From: Geodermatophilus bullaregiensis
GTDB taxonomy: Bacteria; Actinomycetota; Actinomycetes; Mycobacteriales; Geodermatophilaceae
Assembly: GCF_016907675.1 (NCBI RefSeq)
Contig: NZ_JAFBCJ010000001.1
Location: forward strand, 310,001-374,000
Direction of reading: 5' to 3'
Length of the DNA stretch: 64,000 nucleotides
This document shows, one piece after another, positions 36,553 through 45,394 of this stretch. A program made the translations under genes and the position numbers. Under the pieces are notes generated by a model, which saw only the letters and a list, made by a program, of their open reading frames with translations, did no database searches and was not told the DNA's origin. How positions within the stretch are numbered: the first letter of the stretch is position 1; the number at the start of each line of letters is the position of its first letter.

Positions 36553-37089
36553 GTGACCGAGTGCGTCACCACGTCCCGCGGCGACACGATCGGCTACGTC
36601 CGGCGGGGCGAGGGTCCCGCCGTGGTCTTCGTCGCCGGGGCCGGGCCGTTCCGCGCCATCGACCCGCAGACGACCGAGACCGCCGAGCTCCTCGCCCAGC
36701 GGGGGTTCATGACGGTCGTCCACGATCGCGTGGGCCGGGCGGACAGCTTCCGCGAAGGCCGGGTGGACCTGACCGACGAGCTGGCCGCCGTGCGCGCCCT
36801 GATCGACGTCGCCAGAGGCCGGGCGGTGCTGTGCGGCCACTCCTCCGGCGGCGCCATCGCGCTCCGGGCCGCGGTCGAGGGCCTGCCGGTCGACCGGCTC
36901 GTCCTGTTCGAGGCGCCGCTCGACCCCGCCGCAGGAGGCGTCGAGGAGTGGACCGCGGAGCTGTACCGGCTGCTAGACGCGGGCGACGCTCCCGGAGCCG
37001 TCTCGCACTACATGAAGGACATTCCGCTCGAGGTGCTCGAGGGCCTGCGGGACTCGCGGCCGACAGGGTTCGACCCTGCGACCCCTTGA
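36553..37089 (+). pseudogene. Alpha/beta hydrolase truncated by a tRNA-Pro-like sequence
   Basis: From the GTG at 36553 (after GGAGCGGCATCC) the product opens MTECVTTSRGDTIGYVRRGE. It has VVFVAGAGPF (oxyanion region), HDRVGRADSF and the nucleophile elbow CGHSSGG near residue 96. It ends after 178 residues in RDSRPTGFDPATP, encoded by the tRNA-like repeat at 37062-37096. Family members have about 250 residues, and the catalytic histidine region is absent. The gene therefore seems cut by an integration or recombination event. Confidence 0.7.
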
Positions 37090-37096
37090 CCTCCAG
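37062..37096 (-). repeat. tRNA-Pro-like 3' fragment, direct-repeat copy 1 (possible att site)
   Basis: Read on the reverse strand, this 35-nt sequence runs from an anticodon-stem-like GGAGGTCAAGGGG through GTCGCAGGGTCGAACCCTG, like the 3' half of tRNA-Pro. The copy at 56502-56536 matches 31 of 35 positions in the same orientation. No 5' half is present. Integrases of actinobacterial elements commonly use tRNA 3' ends, so it may be an old attachment site. Confidence 0.5.
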
Positions 37097-37671
37097 TTGC
37101 GTCTGAGGAGGTCGTCGCCGTCTGCGATGGTGCCTTCCTCGCAGGTCGACGGCTTCATGGTGTCCGCCGTCGTCCGCCCCGATCCGCTGCCATGCGGACG
37201 GCGTCGCTGTACCCGTTGCTGTACTTCTGCCACGCGATCGGGCGTGTCGGCGCCGTGTCGTCATCCTGCTCGTGCGGACCGCCCGATCCGACGGCGACCG
37301 GGTCCGCGCGGCGCTGCGACGATGCCGATCGCCATGTCCGGCGCCCACGACGCGGACCGGTCCGATCCAGGGACCAGGGCTATCGGCCAGCGGAATCGCA
37401 CCCGCGTCGGCGGGCGACAGGGCCACGCTCGACCGGGTCCGCTCCTCTTCGGGCAGCGCCGCCAGGGACGTCGAACGAGCCAGCCGGGTGCCCGCCCGAG
37501 CCGCATCGCGGTGTGCGATCTCCGCTGACGTCGCGGTGCCGGTCGACCAGGAACGGCGTCGTGGACGGGGCGGGGAGCGACGGTGCTCACGCCGACGACT
37601 CCGGCCAGCCCGGGAGGGCCGGGGAAAGACCCCACCCGTGCGCCGGCATCCGCCCGACCGACGTCCTGCGG
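37097..37671. other. Gap without recognisable gene
   Basis: About 575 bases after the tRNA-like repeat show no family signature on either strand. Short reverse-strand frames (for example IAWQKYSNGYSDAVRMAADR near 37200) look weakly coding but cannot be assigned. Confidence 0.35.
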
Positions 37672-37941
37672 TCAGCCGGCGACGGCGAGGGCGGCGCTGC
37701 GGTGGAGGTCGACGGTGAGCACACTCGGCAGGCGCAGCAGCCGCGCCTCCAGCAACTCGGCGCCGTCGGCGTCGGCCATGGTGTCGATGCTCAGGCGCCA
37801 GCGCCCGGCGCCGGCCTCCTCGGCCTGGAAGCGAGTGAGTGAGTACGCGCGACCGGTCAGCAGGGTGAGCACCCGCTGGACGCAGGCCAGGTCCTCGACG
37901 GTGACGTGCAGCTTGACGGGTGACAGCGGGAGGGGGGACAT
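37672..37941 (-). CDS. Small ACT-domain-like protein
   Basis: I chose the ATG at 37941, after GAGGACGCC. The 89-residue product reads VKLHVTVEDLACVQRVLTLL, then RWRLSIDTMADADGAELLEA and RLPSVLTVDL. This beta-alpha-beta-beta-alpha-beta layout and the closing R-x-x-x-V-x-x-V-x-L resemble the ACT domain of small acetolactate synthase subunits. No large subunit is nearby. It could sense an amino acid, but that is inference. Confidence 0.55.
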   Translation of the reverse strand: MSPLPLSPVKLHVTVEDLACVQRVLTLLTGRAYSLTRFQAEEAGAGRWRLSIDTMADADGAELLEARLLRLPSVLTVDLHRSAALAVAG

Positions 37942-38109
37942 GGCGTCCTCGACGAGCCCAGGCGGCTCGAGGTCGGCGGGGTGCTCTCGACGGCCGAGCC
38001 TCGGACCCGCCGGCCGAAAGTCAGGAGCCGGCGGGCCCGCAGGGAATCTGCTCAACTGCCACGGACGAACCGTACGACGTGCGGTGGTCGCCACGCCAGC
38101 GTGCGGGGA

Positions 38110-38290
38110 GGCCTGGACCGGGTGCCCGACCTCGCCGATCCGGTAGCTCTCGTCGGCCTCCAGCCGGTGCACCGGGGTGCGGTACTCCCGCGGAGACGCC
38201 GCTACCGTCCCCGCGCCCAGCTCGTAGGCGGCGCGGGGACGTCCGGACGGCGGTCTCACCACGGTCGGCGGCCAGCACCTCGATGAACAT
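38110..38290 (-). pseudogene. N-terminal scrap of pyruvate carboxylase
   Basis: From 38290 the reverse strand reads MFIEVLAADRGETAVRTSPR. After a frameshift it reads RAAYELGAGTVAASPREYRT, then HRLEADESYRIGEVGHPVQA. This follows the first 60 residues of bacterial pyruvate carboxylase (K-V-L-V-A-N-R-G-E-I-A-x-R, then A-Y-E-L-G-A-x-T-V-A, then K-A-D-E-S-Y-x-I-G). The remaining 1,000-plus residues are absent. It is a relic of an anaplerotic gene that may be lost or located elsewhere. Confidence 0.65.
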
Positions 38291-38439
38291 GGCGTTCCCG
38301 CGCAGGACGTGGGATCGAGGCTGCGGTGCCGCCGGGTCGTGGGGCGACGTGTCGCCGTGCGGATGTCGGACAGCGGGGCTCGGTCCGGGCAGGTGCGGTC
38401 TCGTCGGGCACTCCGGCGCCCGCGCAGGACTCTTGAGCG

Positions 38440-39084
38440 TCAGGCTCGTCCGCGGGCGGCCAGGATGCGGCGGCGAAGGACCTCCTCATTCTCGATGACG
38501 CGGTCCACCCGATCGGCAGCCCAGTCGGCCCGGTCGTGGGGTACGACCACGACACCGTCGGGGTCGGTGACGATCAGGTCGCCCGGAGAGACGACGACCC
38601 CGCCGACCGCGACGGGCGAGCCGATCACGCCCGGGCCGTTCTTGAACGGGCCGGCGGGTGTCGCCGCACGGGCGAAGACGACCAGGCCCTGAGCGGCCAG
38701 GGTCTCCGCGTCCCGGACAGCGCCGTCGATGACGGCGCCGACCACGCCCTTGGAGACCATGATCTCGCCGATCAGGTCACCGATCAGGGCGCGGCTGAGG
38801 TCGCCCTGCCCATTGATCACCAGCACGTCGCCGCGCCGGGCGTCGTCGAGGGCGCGGTGGATGGCGAGGTTGTCGCCGGCGCGGGTGAGGATCGGCAGGG
38901 CGGTGCCGACGAGCCGGGTCGTGCTGGTGAACGGCCGGATGCCGCCGTCCATGACGAGCAGCCGGTCGAAGACGTCGCCGATGTTGGCTGCGGGCGCCTT
39001 GGCGAAGCGGTCGAGCAGTTCGGGAGCGAGCCGCTCCCAGGGGTCGGCGAGGGTGAGGCTGTCGGTGGGGGCGTCGATGAACAT
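38440..39084 (-). CDS. RraA-like protein (HMG aldolase family)
   Basis: The 214-residue protein has the RraA/HMG-CHA-aldolase core: ANIGDVFDRLLVMDGGIRPF near 35-55, then GDLIGEIMVSKGVVGAVIDG and AVRDAETLAAQGL (the G-x-V-I-D-G-x-V-R-D active-site loop with the catalytic Arg-Asp), and PGDLIVTDPDGVVVVPHDR. Such enzymes cleave 4-hydroxy-4-methyl-2-oxoglutarate or decarboxylate oxaloacetate with Mg2+; others only inhibit RNase E. Linkage to a dehydrogenase and transporter favours a catabolic aldolase or decarboxylase. It is the last gene of the operon, 42 bases after the dehydrogenase. Confidence 0.85.
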   Translation of the reverse strand: MFIDAPTDSLTLADPWERLAPELLDRFAKAPAANIGDVFDRLLVMDGGIRPFTSTTRLVGTALPILTRAGDNLAIHRALDDARRGDVLVINGQGDLSRALIGDLIGEIMVSKGVVGAVIDGAVRDAETLAAQGLVVFARAATPAGPFKNGPGVIGSPVAVGGVVVSPGDLIVTDPDGVVVVPHDRADWAADRVDRVIENEEVLRRRILAARGRA

Positions 39085-39126
39085 CGGGGTTCCTCCGGTC
39101 CGCGTCGGGTGAGTGCCGTGCGCGCT

Positions 39127-40110
39127 TCAGGCGGCGGGCACGCGCACGGTGTTGAGGTGGTTGTCGGGGACGTCGCCGGCGAGTGCCTGGCGGATGCAGG
39201 CGAGCGCGGCGCGGCCGACCTCGCGGAGGGACTCCTCGGTCTGGCCGGCCACGTGCGGGGTGACGATGAGGTTGCCCAGGGCGGCGATCGGCACGGTGGT
39301 GTGCGACAGGGGGTTCTTCATGTCGACGGCCTCGGCCTCGAGGACGTCGAGTGCCGCTCCCGCGAGGTGGCCGCTGCGCAGGGCGGCGACCAGCGCCGCT
39401 TCGTCGACGAGCCCGCCGCGTGACGTGTTGACCAGCACGGCGCCTGGGCGGAGCGCGGCCAGTGCCGCGGCGCCGACGACGTGCCGGGTCGTGTCGGTCA
39501 GCGGCACGTGCAGGCTGAGCACGTCGGATCCGGCGATCAGGTCGTCGAACTCGACCTTGCGGGCGCCCAGTGCGGCGACCTGCGCGCTGTCCAGGACCGG
39601 GTCGGTGACCAGGACCTGCATGCCGAACCCACGGGCGATCTGCAGGACCAGCGACCCGATGCTGCCCAGGCCCAGCAGACCCAGCGTCCGGCCGTGCAGC
39701 TCGAAGCCGGTCAGGTCGGCCTTGCCCTCGGACCAGCGGCCGGCGCGGGTCTGCCCGGCCGCGGTCGGGATCCTCCGGGCGAGGGCGAGGGTGAGGGCGA
39801 AGACGTGCTCGGCGACGGCGCGGCTGTTGCGGCCCGGCGTGATGGTGACCCAGACGTCGGCGTCGGAGGCGGCGTCGAGGTCGACGTTGTCGTAGCCGAC
39901 CCCGTGCCGGGCGATGATCTTCAGCCGAGGCGAGTTGATGATCTTGTCGCGGTCGAAGACCTCGCCGCGCAGGAGCACCGCCTCGACGGTGTGCTGGACC
40001 TGCTGGTAGGTGACGGCGGCCGGACCGTAGCCGAGGTGGATCTCACCGAGGTCGCGGAGTTCGGTGAGCACGTCGTCGTGGACGGGGTCGGAGACGTAGA
40101 TGGTGGTCAT
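39127..40110 (-). CDS. D-isomer-specific 2-hydroxyacid dehydrogenase
   Basis: The 327-residue protein has the NAD fold LLGLGSIGSLVLQIARGFGM and the RHGVGYDNVDLDAA loop. The catalytic arginine and acid come in VNTSRGGLVDEAALVAALRS and the histidine in VTPHVAGQTEESL. It interconverts a 2-oxoacid and a 2-hydroxyacid with NAD(P). It sits 12 bases after the symporter and 42 before the RraA-like gene, so the operon probably imports and oxidises a hydroxyacid. The substrate is unknown. Confidence 0.9.
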   Translation of the reverse strand: MTTIYVSDPVHDDVLTELRDLGEIHLGYGPAAVTYQQVQHTVEAVLLRGEVFDRDKIINSPRLKIIARHGVGYDNVDLDAASDADVWVTITPGRNSRAVAEHVFALTLALARRIPTAAGQTRAGRWSEGKADLTGFELHGRTLGLLGLGSIGSLVLQIARGFGMQVLVTDPVLDSAQVAALGARKVEFDDLIAGSDVLSLHVPLTDTTRHVVGAAALAALRPGAVLVNTSRGGLVDEAALVAALRSGHLAGAALDVLEAEAVDMKNPLSHTTVPIAALGNLIVTPHVAGQTEESLREVGRAALACIRQALAGDVPDNHLNTVRVPAA

Positions 40111-40122
40111 GGTGGGTCCTCG

Positions 40123-41448
40123 TCAGCGGTAGAGGTGGCTGGCGGCGGGGGCGGTGTTGCGGCGGACGGCCAGTGAGATCACGGCCAGGCCCAGGGCGCC
40201 GGCGAGGACGAGGATGTAGGCGGGGATGAAGGTGCTGCCCGTCGCGTCGCTCAGCCAGGTGGCCAGGTACGGGCCACCTCCCCCGCCGACCACGGCACCG
40301 ACGCTGTGCCCGAACGCGACCCCGGTGTGCCGGACCTTGACCGGGTAGAACTCGGGGATGATCGAGTAGGTGCCGGCCTGGCACAGCGCGTAGGGGATCA
40401 TGCCGAGCGCGAGGCCGAGCATCGCCAGACCGACCGAGTGCTGGTTCATCAGCCAGAACGACGGGATCGTGATGACGAGGTAGGCCAGGTAGGAGTAGGT
40501 CAGCAGCCGCTTCGCGCCGATGCGCGTGCCCAGCAGTCCGCACACCGGGATCAGCACGGCGGCGAGCAGGACGGCGACCAGCACGATCGTCGAGGCGGCG
40601 GCCTTGGAGAAGCCCAGGACGTTGGAGAAGTAGACCGCGACGAACACGGTGCCGACGTAGGTGCCGATGTTCTGCACCAGCGAGATGGAGATGACCTTCG
40701 CCAGCGGGGCCCGGTAGCTCCGGAACACCTCGGCGATGGGCTTCTCGGTGGTGCGGTGCTCAGCCTTGCTGGCGACGTACTCCGGGCTGTCCTCGACCTG
40801 CAGCCGCAGGTACAGCACCAGCGCGGCGAGCGGGATGGCGAGCAGGAACGGGATCCGCCAGCCCCAGGACTCCATGGCCGGACCCGGCAGCAGCAACGCG
40901 ACGATGGCGGCGACGCCGGCTGCCGCGCCCTTGCCCAGGTTGCCGAAGCTCGGAACGAAGGAGATGTAGAGCGGCCGCCGGTCGGGAGACGCCCACTCGC
41001 GGATGTAGCTGGCGGCTCCGCCGATCTCTCCGCCGGTGGAGAAGCCCTGCATCATCCGCAGGACGATCAGCAGGATGGGCGCGAGGACGCCGATCTGGGC
41101 GTAGCCGGGCAGCAGCCCGGTCAGCCCGGCCGCGGCACCCATCAAGATGATGCTGGCGATCAGGCTGGTCCGCCGCCCGTGTCGGTCACCGAGCCAGCCG
41201 AAGAACATGGCTCCCAGCGGCCGGACCAGGAAAGCCGAGCCGAACACCAGCAGGGTGTTGAGCAAGCCGATCGCCGGATCGTCGCTGGGGAAGAAGACGA
41301 CGGCCAGCGTCGCGGCCACGTAGCCGTAGACGCTGAAGTCGTAGTACTCGATGAACGTGCCGAAGACGGCGACACCGGTCGCCTTCTTCGCCTTCGCCCG
41401 CCGCTCCGGCGTCACCGGTGGGGCGGACGTGAGATCGGTCGCTGACAT
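40123..41448 (-). CDS. MHS-family metabolite/H+ symporter (MFS)
   Basis: The 441-residue membrane protein has 12 predicted helices and the MHS hallmarks: FGTFIEYYDFSVYGYVAATL in helix 1, GWLGDRHGRRTSLIASIIL between helices 2 and 3, and LRMMQGFSTGGEIGGAASYI. MHS permeases import organic acids such as ketoglutarate, citrate, shikimate or proline. Genes downstream suggest a hydroxyacid or oxoacid. The promoter region with a palindrome is shared with the divergent double-IclR gene. Confidence 0.9.
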   Translation of the reverse strand: MSATDLTSAPPVTPERRAKAKKATGVAVFGTFIEYYDFSVYGYVAATLAVVFFPSDDPAIGLLNTLLVFGSAFLVRPLGAMFFGWLGDRHGRRTSLIASIILMGAAAGLTGLLPGYAQIGVLAPILLIVLRMMQGFSTGGEIGGAASYIREWASPDRRPLYISFVPSFGNLGKGAAAGVAAIVALLLPGPAMESWGWRIPFLLAIPLAALVLYLRLQVEDSPEYVASKAEHRTTEKPIAEVFRSYRAPLAKVISISLVQNIGTYVGTVFVAVYFSNVLGFSKAAASTIVLVAVLLAAVLIPVCGLLGTRIGAKRLLTYSYLAYLVITIPSFWLMNQHSVGLAMLGLALGMIPYALCQAGTYSIIPEFYPVKVRHTGVAFGHSVGAVVGGGGGPYLATWLSDATGSTFIPAYILVLAGALGLAVISLAVRRNTAPAASHLYR

Positions 41449-41468
41449 GACGGTTCCCTCGCGAACTG

Positions 41469-41498
41469 TAGGACCTTATATTTTGGGACACTGTCCTA
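41469..41498. promoter_or_regulatory. Divergent promoter and IclR operator candidate
   Basis: An AT-rich island in a GC-rich region holds the palindrome GGACACTGTCC (41486-41496) nested inside wider arms TAGGAC (41469-41474) and GTCCTA (41493-41498). On the reverse strand TATAAG within it fits a -10 box for the symporter operon. The position between an IclR-type regulator and its likely target makes it the probable operator. Confidence 0.55.
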
Positions 41499-41587
41499 TC
41501 TGATGAGGTCGAGTGTGTAAGGAGCGCCACAGCGGTGTCAAGACCCCATGCAGAGCCGAGGCCGTCCCTGGTGATCATCCGGACGCC

Positions 41588-41593
41588 TAGGCT
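41588..41593 (+). promoter_or_regulatory. Possible -10 element of the double-IclR gene
   Basis: TAGGCT lies 58 bases before the GTG start at 41652 and matches the -10 boxes of the other IclR genes. Confidence 0.35.
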
Positions 41594-41651
41594 CGTCCGG
41601 GTCAGGCCGCTTGCTGCACGGCCGAAGCGGAGCAGGGAGGACGACGATCGC

Positions 41652-43190
41652 GTGAGCGCACAGGAGCACGCCGACGGCGCGGTTGCCGGCAACGATCGGA
41701 TCATCGCCGTCCTGGACGCCCTCATCACCCGCCCGATCGGCGACGGATGGGGCGTGCGCGAGCTGGCCGACGCCGTCGCTGCCAGCCGCAGCACGGTGAA
41801 CCGGATCCTGCAGGGCCTGGCCGAGCGCGGACTCGCGCGCGTCGACGCGAACGCCACCTACTCGGTGGGACCCCGGCTGCGGGTCCTCGCGAAGGTCCTG
41901 CACGACCGGCACCCGCTGCTCCACGGGGCACTGCCCTTGATCGAGGAGCTCAGCCAGACCGCGGACGCCACGGTCATGCTCGCAGTACACGGCCCCCGGC
42001 CCGGTGCCGCGTTCATCGCCCTGCTGCGCCAGCAACCGGGCCCGGTCCGATACCACCTCGAACCGGGGATGGAGCTGCCGCTGCACGCCGGCGCCGCCGG
42101 CCGCGCGATCCTGTCCGAGGTCGGCGTCGACGTGCTCCAGCCCCCCCTCGCGCGGTACAGCGAGGACACCGTCATCGACACCGCACGACTCGCCGATGAC
42201 CTGCGCGTCACCCGGGAGGCCGGCTATGCGATCAGCGTGGGCCAGCACATCCCGCTCGCCGCCGGAGTCGCCGCCCCGCTGCGGTTCGGACCGGACCTGG
42301 TGGCCGCGGTGTCAGCCACCCGGCTCCGCCACAGCACCACCGACGCCGACCTCGAACGCCTCGGCCCGATGGTGCGCAAGGCCGCCGATGCCATCGAGGA
42401 CGCGGCCCACCCCAGGGTCGGCTCGGAACGGCCCGCCCGACCCTCCGGTGGCGACGGCACTGCTCTCGGGCGGGTGCAGCGGCTCCTGGAGATCCTCGTC
42501 GCCGAGCCTTCCGGCGCCCCGACCGGCACGGAGCTGGCCCGACGCCTGGGCGCCAACGAGGCGACAGCCGCCCGACTACGGGCCACGGCACTGGCGTCGG
42601 GACTGGCAGTGCCTACCGCGGGCCGCCGCATGGCGGCCGGCCCGCTCCTGCTGCGGTGGGCGGCCCGGATCGGACCGGCCTGGGACATCGCCGATCTGGC
42701 CGGCGACGCGCTGCAGGCCCTCGCCCGCGCCAGCGGAGAGACCGTCGGCCTCGCCGTCTTCGACCCCGGGACCGCCACCGCGACCCTGGCGGCCGAGGCC
42801 GGCGGCACCCGACCCGTCGAGTACAGCCTCGGCGTCGGATCACCGATCCCGCTCTACGCCGGGGCTGCCGGTAAGGCGATCCTGGCGCACTGCCCCGCAG
42901 AGACCGTGCAGAACCAGCCCCTCCAGCCACTCACCCCGCGCTCACCGACGACCATGGAACAACTCAGGAGAGACCTTCGGCGGATCCGCGACACCGGATG
43001 GGCCCGCGCCGAGGGCGAGCGCATCCCCGACGCATTCGGTCTCGCGGTGCCGTTCTTCGCCGACGGGGCCGTCGCAGGCTCGCTCACGTTCACGATCCCC
43101 CGCTTCCACGTCGACGAGGTCGACGTCCCCTCACTGACGACGATGCTCAGTGAGACAGCCCGGGAGTTGACGGCCCTGCTCTCGTTGTGA
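41652..43190 (+). CDS. Tandem double-IclR transcriptional regulator
   Basis: The 512-residue chain has two full IclR modules in series. Module 1 (about 10-260) starts NDRIIAVLDALITRPIGDGW, with a helix-turn-helix SRSTVNRILQGLAERGLARV and an effector domain containing HAGAAGRAIL. Module 2 (about 270-512) starts GRVQRLLEILVAEPSGAPTG, with a weaker helix-turn-helix NEATAARLRATALASGLAV and an effector domain with YAGAAGKAILAHC. Ordinary IclR proteins have about 250 residues. The GTG at 41652 follows GGAGGACGACGATCGC. It is divergent from the symporter operon, which it probably controls. Confidence 0.85.
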   Translation: MSAQEHADGAVAGNDRIIAVLDALITRPIGDGWGVRELADAVAASRSTVNRILQGLAERGLARVDANATYSVGPRLRVLAKVLHDRHPLLHGALPLIEELSQTADATVMLAVHGPRPGAAFIALLRQQPGPVRYHLEPGMELPLHAGAAGRAILSEVGVDVLQPPLARYSEDTVIDTARLADDLRVTREAGYAISVGQHIPLAAGVAAPLRFGPDLVAAVSATRLRHSTTDADLERLGPMVRKAADAIEDAAHPRVGSERPARPSGGDGTALGRVQRLLEILVAEPSGAPTGTELARRLGANEATAARLRATALASGLAVPTAGRRMAAGPLLLRWAARIGPAWDIADLAGDALQALARASGETVGLAVFDPGTATATLAAEAGGTRPVEYSLGVGSPIPLYAGAAGKAILAHCPAETVQNQPLQPLTPRSPTTMEQLRRDLRRIRDTGWARAEGERIPDAFGLAVPFFADGAVAGSLTFTIPRFHVDEVDVPSLTTMLSETARELTALLSL

Positions 43191-43442
43191 TTCGCCTCGC
43201 ACGCGGAATCGATTGGTCAGCTTCTCAGCCGGAGTCTTGCGACGCCGCCGCCCAGGCGGACGCCCGGCCCAGACGGCGTGCCACGGTCTCGTCGACGGTG
43301 ATCGCGGCCCCGACGGCCCCTCATGGACCGCCCACGCGGGCGTGTTGGGGGTTGCTTCCGAGCTCACTGGCGAAGCCGGCTCGGTACAGGCGGACAACAG
43401 AAGGACACCGGCCGCCGAGGTGCCGACAGTCGCCAGGCGCAT
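43131..43442 (-). CDS. Putative small lipoprotein
   Basis: The ATG at 43442 opens RLATVGTSAAGVLLLSACTE, a lipoprotein signal with the lipobox L-S-A-C. Mature residues PASPVSSEATPNTPAWAVHE follow. The 103-residue product ends in a basic low-complexity tail that overlaps the last 60 bases of the double-IclR gene, so the C-terminus may be shifted by a frameshift. GAGAGGCACGAG precedes the start. The function is unknown. Confidence 0.45.
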   Translation of the reverse strand: MRLATVGTSAAGVLLLSACTEPASPVSSEATPNTPAWAVHEGPSGPRSPSTRPWHAVWAGRPPGRRRRKTPAEKLTNRFRVRGESQREQGRQLPGCLTEHRRQ

Positions 43443-43576
43443 CTCGTGCCTCTCGCAGGTGGGGTGCCTCGGGGACGAGACGCTCTTCACCCGGCTCGAT
43501 CGGCACGGCTGGAGATCCGCTCGAGCGGAGAGGTCGAGCGGCCTCCGCAGGACCGCAGAGGCGTTGGCCCCGGCCG

Positions 43577-44518
43577 TCAGTCGGGCAGCCCGGCCAGGAA
43601 CTCCTCTGCCTGCTTGCGCCCCCCGTCGAACAGCTGGCGGATGAACGCCGGCCGGCGGTCCAGCTTGCTGGCCAGGTCGAGGTCGACGCCGAGATCGAGC
43701 GTGAGCTCCCGGATCTCGATGCGCCGATAGGGGTCCCCGAGCCGATCGGCCCACTCGTTGACCTTGCGGATGAGGTAGAGCTCCTGCTCCAGCGACTGGT
43801 TGCCGGCCAGCTCGTTGCGCCGGTCGGCGATGTCGCCCACCGTCGTCGGCACGGTGGCCCGGCTGCGCGGGTTGATGCGGATCACCCAGAGCTCCTCCGG
43901 GCGGGCATCGGACAGCTCGCGCACCGGCGGGTTCTGGCTGAACAGCCCGTCCCAGTAGTAGCGGCCCTGCTCCTCGACGGCGCGGAAGAGCAGCGGAACG
44001 GCGGCCGAGGCGAGCACGGCGTTCACGGTGATCTCCCGGCGTCGGCTGGAGAAGGCCTGGAAGTCGCCGGTGAGGACGTCGGCGGCGCCGACGAGCAGCA
44101 GCGGCTGGTCCTGCGGCGGGGACTCCTGCAGCCGGGCCAGCCGATCGACGTCCACGTGACGGGTCAGCAGGTCGGTGAAGGCGCCGCCGGCGATGTCCGG
44201 ATAGGCGTAGGGGCTGACCGTCGGCAGCGACACCCGCCCCTCCAGCCGGGCCAGACCGACCAGCCACGCGTTCGCCGCCCTCGCGCTCAGCGTGGTGGCC
44301 GCGTTGGCTGCCCAGAAGCGCTCCAGCAGTCGGCCGGCCTCGGCCGCGCCACCGGTCAGCAGGCCGTACCAGGCCAGCAGAGCGCAGACCGCGCCACCCG
44401 AGGTGCCGGACAGGCCCACGACCCGGTGATCGGGGTCGGCCAGCAGACGCTGCAGCGCTCCGCCGGTGAACGCGGTGTGGCTGCCGCCGCCCTGACAGGC
44501 GATCGCGACCGTTCTCAT
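43577..44518 (-). CDS. Patatin-like phospholipase
   Basis: The 313-residue protein has the patatin oxyanion loop CQGGGSHTAFTGG at the N-terminus and the nucleophile elbow LSGTSGG with Ser40. The dyad aspartate is in YYWDGLFSQNPP near 195. A region reading AVLASAAVPLLFRAVE precedes the Asp motif, as in the family. It has no signal peptide and is probably a cytosolic serine acyl hydrolase. It stands alone upstream of the M48 module on the opposite strand. Confidence 0.9.
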   Translation of the reverse strand: MRTVAIACQGGGSHTAFTGGALQRLLADPDHRVVGLSGTSGGAVCALLAWYGLLTGGAAEAGRLLERFWAANAATTLSARAANAWLVGLARLEGRVSLPTVSPYAYPDIAGGAFTDLLTRHVDVDRLARLQESPPQDQPLLLVGAADVLTGDFQAFSSRRREITVNAVLASAAVPLLFRAVEEQGRYYWDGLFSQNPPVRELSDARPEELWVIRINPRSRATVPTTVGDIADRRNELAGNQSLEQELYLIRKVNEWADRLGDPYRRIEIRELTLDLGVDLDLASKLDRRPAFIRQLFDGGRKQAEEFLAGLPD

Positions 44519-44866
44519 CGGTGACCCCTCCCCCGCATCGAGGTGCCCACCATCTCGTGCCCGGCCGCTTCCCGGGGAGGTGGCGGCCAGCGCCGGCCGC
44601 CATCTCCTCCACCGTTGCGCCCCAATCAGTGGTGGAGGGGCATGGCTCGTCTGACACTCGTATGGGTGGCAGGCAAATGCGAGCAGTGGCGGTCACCGAG
44701 GGATCCCGGCGCTACCGCGGTGGATCGAGCATCCCGGGCCCGAAGAGCGGCGTGGCTTCTCCGTGACGCGGTGGTGACGGAAGACCTGGTGGACTCCACC
44801 CGGTGACGCCGACGCTAGCGACAACAGCCGGTCGGCGTGTCGGTGCCGGCCCGATGCGGAGGACTG
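44519..44866. other. Divergent intergenic region
   Basis: About 350 bases separate the patatin gene from the M48 module. I see a short inverted repeat (CTCCACC near 44609 with GGTGGAG near 44631) and no gene. It should hold both promoters. Confidence 0.4.
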
Positions 44867-45376
44867 ATGACGTCGCTACCGAGCAACCCGTCCCGCGTGT
44901 TGCCGCCGGCGGACGAGCAGGACCTCGTGCGGGCGTTTGCAGTGTCAATCGTCAGTGCCCTCTCGCCCGACGAACTCGACCTCTTCGACGAGACGGCCGA
45001 GGAGTACTTCGAGGATCCGGAGGGAGTCCTGGACCCGGATCGCCGGGACGAGGCCGTCGGCTTCGGACTCGAGGCGGCCATGATCACTCCGGTGGTGCTG
45101 GCAGTGGCCACACCGGTCGTGCAGTTCCTCGCGGGACTCGTCACCGAGGCCACCAGGGAGGTCGCGAAGCCGGTGATCGTCAGGACGTTGCAACGCATCC
45201 TGCGGATTCGATCGGATGCAGGGGCCGCCGCGGAGACCCCCCTGGCCCTCACACAGGCTCAGGTGCAGAAGGTGCACGACGTTGCGTTGCAGCGAGCCCG
45301 CAGCCTGGGCCTCGCCGAAGACCGAGCTCGCCTGCTCGCCGACTCGGTCGCCGGTGGGGTCGTCGTCCCGTCCTGA
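44867..45376 (+). CDS. Small membrane-associated protein paired with the M48 protease
   Basis: I do not recognise the family. The 169-residue product begins MTSLPSNPSRVLPPADEQDL. It has an acidic helix (LSPDELDLFDETAEEYFEDP) and one hydrophobic segment at about 66-90 (AAMITPVVLAVATPVVQFLA). Two basic or helical stretches follow (REVAKPVIVRTLQRILRIRS and QVQKVHDVALQRARSLGLAE). CGGAGGACTG precedes the ATG. It ends 18 bases before the protease gene, so they are one transcription unit and likely work together. The layout suggests an adaptor, substrate or anchor for the protease, which is inference. Confidence 0.7.
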   Translation: MTSLPSNPSRVLPPADEQDLVRAFAVSIVSALSPDELDLFDETAEEYFEDPEGVLDPDRRDEAVGFGLEAAMITPVVLAVATPVVQFLAGLVTEATREVAKPVIVRTLQRILRIRSDAGAAAETPLALTQAQVQKVHDVALQRARSLGLAEDRARLLADSVAGGVVVPS

Positions 45377-45394
45377 TCCGGCAGGTGAGTCGAC

